A stretch of DNA of 64,000 nucleotides from Thauera sp. JM12B12 (GTDB lineage Bacteria > Pseudomonadota > Gammaproteobacteria > Burkholderiales > Rhodocyclaceae), in NCBI RefSeq assembly GCF_039614725.1, contig NZ_CP154859.1:1860001-1924000 (forward strand), read 5' to 3'. Position numbers and translations under genes: made by a program. Position 1 is the stretch's first letter, and every line of letters begins with the position of its first letter. Positions 58,700-64,000 of the stretch are shown in pieces. The notes under the pieces were generated by a model. It was not told where the DNA came from. It did not search any database and saw only the letters and a program-made list of their open reading frames with translations.

Positions 58700-59500
58700 T
58701 CAGCGGCCGAAGGTCGCCGCGACGACCTCCATCAGGCCTTCGGCGACCTCGGGGTCGTCGGTGAGGCTCTCGACCACGCCCACCCGGCAGGCGGCCAGCG
58801 GATCCATGCCGTCCTTGATCAGCAGGGCGGCATAGACCAGCAGGCGCGTGCTGGCCGCCTCCTCGAGGTCGCGGTCCTTGAGCGCGCGCAACGCGCCGGC
58901 GATCGCGACCAGGCGGCGGGCGAGGTCGGGCGGGCACGCGGTCTCGCCGATCAGCACCGCTTCCTCCTGCTCGGGGCGGGGGAAGTCGAAGCGCACGCTG
59001 ACGAAGCGCTGGCGGGTGGAGGGCTTCATGCCCTTCAGGAGGTTCTGGTAGCCCGGGTTGTAGGACACCACGAGCATGAAGCTGGGCGGCGCCGCGAGCA
59101 GTTCGCCGGTGCGGTCGATCGGCAGGATGCGACGATCGTCGGCGAGCGGGTGCAGCACCACCGTGGTGTCCTTGCGTGCCTCGACCACCTCGTCCAGATA
59201 GCAGATGCCGCCTTCGCGCACGGCGCGCGTGAGCGGGCCGTCGCACCACACCGTCTTGCCGTCGCCGATCAGGTGGCGGCCGACGAGGTCGGCTGCGGTG
59301 AGGTCGTCGTGGCAGGCCACCGTGTACAGCGGCAGGCCGAGGCGGGCCGCCATGTGGGCGACGAAGCGCGTCTTGCCGCAGCCGGTGGGACCCTTGATGA
59401 GCAGGGGCAGGCGGTTCTTCCAGGCGTGCTCGAAGACCGCGACCTCGTCGCCGGCGGGCTGGTAGAACGGGATGTCGAGATTGGGGGTGTCCGGCTTCAT
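58700..59500 (-). CDS. norQ: NorQ/NirQ MoxR-type AAA+ ATPase
   Basis: 266 residues; Walker A GPTGCGKT (37-44), Walker B region CYLDEVVEA and sensor SYNPGYQN. MoxR-family ATPase needed with NorD for NO-reductase activation. Cytosolic. The ATG overlaps the norF stop (ATGA), with AGGGA upstream. The frame is open further left, to 59734, but that part overlaps norF. Confidence 0.96.
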   Translation of the reverse strand: MKPDTPNLDIPFYQPAGDEVAVFEHAWKNRLPLLIKGPTGCGKTRFVAHMAARLGLPLYTVACHDDLTAADLVGRHLIGDGKTVWCDGPLTRAVREGGICYLDEVVEARKDTTVVLHPLADDRRILPIDRTGELLAAPPSFMLVVSYNPGYQNLLKGMKPSTRQRFVSVRFDFPRPEQEEAVLIGETACPPDLARRLVAIAGALRALKDRDLEEAASTRLLVYAALLIKDGMDPLAACRVGVVESLTDDPEVAEGLMEVVAATFGR

Positions 59501-59778
59501 TGTGCGAGTCCCTTGATGTATGCGATGGCGATGACTGCCCAGACGACGATCATCCAGCCCATGGTGATGGCGCGCCACAGCAGCGGCGCATGACGCAGCG
59601 CCATGAAATCGAGGATGATCACCGCGCCCTTCCAGAAGGAAATGACGGCGAGCGCGGCCACGCCCCAGCGCCCGGTCTCGCCGAGCGCGCCCATGCTCCA
59701 GGTGAGCAGGGTGGCGAGGATGAGGGTGGCCCACAGGATCGTGGAGCTTCTGGGCGTGCCGTGCACGTTGGCGCTCAT
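59497..59778 (-). CDS. norF: NorF-like cytochrome oxidase subunit IV protein
   Basis: 93 residues with three hydrophobic helices and the COX4-like layout (FWKGAVIILDFMALRHAP). NorF is an accessory membrane protein that improves NO-reductase activity in Paracoccus, acting with NorE. I choose ATG 59778 because GAGGA lies 8 nt upstream and the norE stop is 10 bp away; an upstream ATG at 59802 would overlap norE. Coupled to norQ by ATGA. Confidence 0.85.
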   Translation of the reverse strand: MSANVHGTPRSSTILWATLILATLLTWSMGALGETGRWGVAALAVISFWKGAVIILDFMALRHAPLLWRAITMGWMIVVWAVIAIAYIKGLAQ

Positions 59779-59788
59779 GGCGGGATCC

Positions 59789-60397
59789 TCAGTGGATGAC
59801 ATAGACCAGCGGGAACAGGATCAGCCACACCAGATCGACCATGTGCCAGTAGGCGGCGCCGGTCTCGAGGCCGTTCATGTCGCCCGGGCGGTAGCGGCCC
59901 TGGCGCGCGCCGTTCCACATCGCGACCAGGATCACCAGGCCGAGGATCACGTGCATGAAGTGGAAGAAGGTCAGCGACAGGTAGAACATGTGGAACGGGC
60001 TGCTCGACAGGCTGATGTTGTGCTCGAAGGCGGCGGCGTATTCGCCGAGCTTGACCACGATGAAGCCGAAGCCGGTGAGGATGGCGCCGAGCAGCCAGTT
60101 GGCGCACTGGCGGGCGGACTCGCGCTCGGCGGCCTGCACGGCGCGCACGACGAAATAGCTGGCGGTGAGCAGCAGCACGGTGTTGAGCGCGCCGGCGTTG
60201 CGGTTCAGCGCCGCCTGCTCGGCATTGAACAGCTCGATGTGGTTGGTGCGGGTGAACGCGTAGGCGGCGAAGAACACGCCGAAGGCGAGAAGCTCGGCGA
60301 GGATGAAGAACCAGATCGCCAGGTCGCCGGCGAGCCGTGGGCCCTCCAGGGGCGCGGGCGCCGTGCGTGCGGGCAGGGGGGCAGTGCTCGTTTCCAT
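59789..60397 (-). CDS. norE: NorE, cytochrome oxidase subunit III-like protein
   Basis: 202 residues with five transmembrane helices, homologous to haem-copper oxidase subunit III (FFILAELLAFGVFFAAYAF and HMVDLVWLILFPLVYVIH). Accessory protein of NO respiration, not a catalytic subunit. The ATG at 60397 begins METSTAPL; a TTG six codons upstream is possible. First gene of the norE-F-Q-orf-orf-D-dnr unit, 46 bp after the Epd-like gene on the same strand. Confidence 0.93.
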   Translation of the reverse strand: METSTAPLPARTAPAPLEGPRLAGDLAIWFFILAELLAFGVFFAAYAFTRTNHIELFNAEQAALNRNAGALNTVLLLTASYFVVRAVQAAERESARQCANWLLGAILTGFGFIVVKLGEYAAAFEHNISLSSSPFHMFYLSLTFFHFMHVILGLVILVAMWNGARQGRYRPGDMNGLETGAAYWHMVDLVWLILFPLVYVIH

Positions 60398-60432
60398 GCG
60401 CGGCAGTCTAGGCAAGCGCGCACGGTTTTAAC

Positions 60433-60446
60433 TTGATCGTGGTTAA
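60433..60446 (-). promoter_or_regulatory. Doubtful FNR-like box before norE
   Basis: TTGAT-CGTG-GTTAA matches 8 of 10 conserved bases. A possible -10 on the minus strand (TAGACT, complement of 60405-60410) is centred 32 bp away. However the start would fall at the norE ATG (leaderless), and the box overlaps the stop of the upstream gene. Confidence 0.28.
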
Positions 60447-61537
60447 TTGGACCCGGTCGCATCCGACCCGCGGGTGGTGATCCCGAGCCAGTGCCGGGTC
60501 ACATCGACCATGCGGTTGGCGAAGCCCCATTCGTTGTCGAACCAGACCAGCAGATTGACCATGCGCGGGCCGATGTGCTGGGTCTGGCCCCCATCGACGA
60601 TCGCCGAGTGCGGATCGTGGTTGAAGTCGATCGAGGCGTGGGCTTCGTCCGAGTAGGCGATCAGGCCGCGGTAACGCTCGTGCGCCGCGTTGCGCAGGAG
60701 GCGGTTGAGCGCGCCCGGCTCGATGTCCCGGGAGAGCGTGAGCACCATGTCGATCGCCGAGACGTTGTGGGTCGGCACACGGATCGCCTTCGCCTTGACC
60801 CGCCCGGCGAGCGCCGGAAGCAGGCGCTCGACCCCGCGCGCGAGCCCGGTAGACACCGGGATGATCGACTGCATCGCCGAACGCGTGCGGCGCAGGTCGG
60901 TGTGGTGATAGCCGTCGATCAGCGGCTGGTCGTTCATCGCCGAGTGCAGCGTGGTGAGCAGGGCCTGCTCGATGCCGATCTCCCGGTGCAGGAGGTCGAG
61001 AACCGGCACGACCGCATTGGTGGTGCACGAGGCGTTCGAGACCAGACCCTCGCGGCCGGCGAGCTGCGCGTGGTTGATGCCGAACACGACCGTGGCATCG
61101 ACATCGTCGGCGCCGTTGCCAGGGTGCGAGAGCAGCAGGCGCGGGCAGCCTGAGCGGATGAAACGTGCGAGTTCGCCCCTGCTGCCGTACTGGCCCGAGC
61201 ACTCCACCACCAGGTCGATCGCTAGCGCGGCCCAATCCACTTCCTCGGGCGTGTGCGCGTGCGACACCGCGATCGTCTGGTCGTCGATGATGAGGGCGTC
61301 CTCGGTGCAGTCCACACTGCCGGGAAAGCGACCGTGGGTGGAGTCGAACCGGGTCAGATAGGCGATGCTGGCGAGGTCGGCGGGCTCGTTGATGGCGACC
61401 ACGCGGAAGTGCGCGCTCAATCCCGCCTCATGCAGGGCGCGCAGGTAACAGCGGCCGATGCGGCCGTAGCCATTGATCGCGATGCGAAACGCGGGGGGGG
61501 CGGGGACAGGCTTGGACGGAGCGTCTAACGAGGGCAC
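60443..61537 (-). CDS. Erythrose-4-phosphate dehydrogenase-like (GapA/Epd family)
   Basis: About 364 residues, a Rossmann plus catalytic-domain GAPDH-fold enzyme with the nucleophile SNASCTTN. Segments HSAMNDQPLIDGYHH, LRRTRSAMQSIIPV and VDFNHDPHSAIVDG-like (SIDFNHDPHSAIVDG) follow E. coli Epd more closely than GapA, so NAD-dependent oxidation of erythrose-4-phosphate for pyridoxal phosphate synthesis is likely; GAPDH activity remains possible. There is no ATG near the start; I use GTG 61537, with GTG 61591 also possible. It sits inside the nor region, after the norCB terminator and just before norE. Confidence 0.82.
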   Translation of the reverse strand: MPSLDAPSKPVPAPPAFRIAINGYGRIGRCYLRALHEAGLSAHFRVVAINEPADLASIAYLTRFDSTHGRFPGSVDCTEDALIIDDQTIAVSHAHTPEEVDWAALAIDLVVECSGQYGSRGELARFIRSGCPRLLLSHPGNGADDVDATVVFGINHAQLAGREGLVSNASCTTNAVVPVLDLLHREIGIEQALLTTLHSAMNDQPLIDGYHHTDLRRTRSAMQSIIPVSTGLARGVERLLPALAGRVKAKAIRVPTHNVSAIDMVLTLSRDIEPGALNRLLRNAAHERYRGLIAYSDEAHASIDFNHDPHSAIVDGGQTQHIGPRMVNLLVWFDNEWGFANRMVDVTRHWLGITTRGSDATGSN

Positions 61538-61581
61538 GGCGTACTCGGAGCGGGCGAAGGGTGGGGGCGTGGCAGGCCACG

Positions 61582-61605
61582 GCAGCCGCACATTCTAGCG
61601 GCTGC
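61582..61605. repeat. Inverted repeat before the Epd-like gene
   Basis: GCAGCCGC (61582-61589) and GCGGCTGC (61598-61605) enclose an 8-nt loop, overlapping the upstream GTG start candidate at 61591. Possibly an operator or leader hairpin. Confidence 0.35.
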
Positions 61606-61636
61606 GCGACCGTGCGCCCTTCGTGATGCGGCAAAC

Positions 61637-61664
61637 AAAAAAAAGGGGCGGCCTTCGCCGCCCC
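61637..61664 (-). terminator. Rho-independent terminator of norCB
   Basis: On the minus strand GGGGCGGC-GAAG-GCCGCCCC is followed by eight T. It lies 52 bp beyond the norB stop. It separates norCB from the Epd-like gene and the norE unit. Confidence 0.92.
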
Positions 61665-61715
61665 AACCCCTTCCCCTGGATCGCCCAGGAGTTGCTACCC
61701 AAACACCTGCTGGAA

Positions 61716-63553
<1,838 letters not shown>

Positions 63554-63682
63554 GGAGTACTCCTCATCGCTTGTCTCGTTTTGTTGAAAAGGTGCCAGGT
63601 TGCCCGGGTGGTTCAGGGGGTGCAGCTATCCACGGTTGTGCCGATGGTGGCTGGATTCTCCCGGTCGCCCGGAGGTGTCACC

Positions 63683-63696
63683 ATGATTTGAATCAA
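63683..63696 (-). promoter_or_regulatory. FNR/DNR box upstream of norC
   Basis: Minus strand TTGAT-TCAA-ATCAT, one mismatch to TTGAT-N4-ATCAA. A possible -10 (GAGAAT, complement of 63655-63660) is centred 32 bp downstream, placing the box at about -41.5. The leader is about 95 nt before the norC ATG. Confidence 0.75.
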
Positions 63697-63783
63697 GACG
63701 AAAGAGTCGGGCCGTGCGCGGTCGGATGCGCCCGTGGGCCCTGGCGGGGGCCTGGAGGATCCGCCTTGGGTTAGCATCCCGCC

Positions 63784-64000
63784 ATGTCTGCATTTCCCTC
63801 AGTCCGGCCCCCGTTCGCCACGGCCGTTCTCGCCGGGCTCGCCCTCGGCCTGGTTGCCGGCTTCGACAGCGGGCTCGCGGGCGCGGCGACGGCGCCGTCG
63901 ATTGCCGTGGACGTGGGGCACACGCTCGAGGCGCCGGGCGCGATCAGTGCGCGTGGGCGCAGCGAGTTCGAGTTCAACCGCGAGCTGGCGGTCCGTGTCG
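63784..64000 (+). CDS. N-acetylmuramoyl-L-alanine amidase, N-terminal part
   Basis: Only the first 72 codons are present. An N-terminal hydrophobic signal sequence (about 10-36) leads to the start of an Amidase_3 fold, VDVGHTLEAPGAISARG, with the zinc-binding His and the downstream Glu of the EFEFNRELA pattern. Probable periplasmic peptidoglycan amidase. Divergent from norC, with 230 bp between starts, most of which is upstream sequence of norC. The rest of the protein lies beyond the window. Confidence 0.75.
   Translation, partial: MSAFPSVRPPFATAVLAGLALGLVAGFDSGLAGAATAPSIAVDVGHTLEAPGAISARGRSEFEFNRELAVRV

Overview
This window is GC-rich bacterial chromosome. Every recognisable protein is betaproteobacterial, and the combination of a complete cd1-type nitrite reductase locus (nirS), a cNOR locus (norCB), an acetate module with an SSF-type sensor kinase, guaBA, smpB/ratA and several c-di-GMP proteins suggests a denitrifier of the Rhodocyclales, most like Thauera or Azoarcus. 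The genus is an inference from gene content and order; no rRNA gene is present. I see no tRNA, rRNA, CRISPR array, prophage or insertion sequence.

Left part (1-20.3 kb). A c-di-GMP GAF-PAS-GGDEF-EAL protein runs in from the left edge and converges on a class I fumarase. Divergent from the fumarase is an acetate module: acetyl-CoA synthetase, a small two-helix membrane protein, a sodium/solute-symporter-histidine kinase hybrid, a lone receiver domain, a membrane pseudo-kinase fused to a DnaQ-type exonuclease, and an ActP-like acetate symporter. clpB follows behind a good sigma-32-type promoter, then a MASE1-CHASE-type GGDEF-EAL protein on the other strand.

Middle part (20.4-41.4 kb). Mostly housekeeping: ppiD and fabI, converging on a shared hairpin; an oligopeptide-type ABC importer lacking its ATPases; selO behind two adjacent perfect palindromes; a Crp/Fnr and a MarR regulator; smpB divergent from ratA-rnfH; a DUF4124 protein; guaB-guaA; a GAF-GGDEF protein; a YihY/BrkB membrane protein; a CBS-DUF294 nucleotidyltransferase; and nirE/cobA reading away from nirS.

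Right part (41.5-63.6 kb). A denitrification island. nirS-nirT-cytochrome is followed by a terminator and a cupredoxin; then nirC-F-DL-G-H and nirJ-N build haem d1; nnrS follows. On the opposite strand lie norCB, an Epd-like dehydrogenase, and norE-norF-norQ-orf-orf(4Fe-4S)-norD-dnr. FNR/DNR-type boxes (TTGAT-N4-ATCAA) lie before nirS, nirC, norC and, more weakly, nirJ. Each is about 32 bp centre-to-centre from a possible -10 hexamer, which fits class II activation by the Dnr-like regulator encoded at the end of the nor operon. The window ends inside an N-acetylmuramoyl-L-alanine amidase gene.
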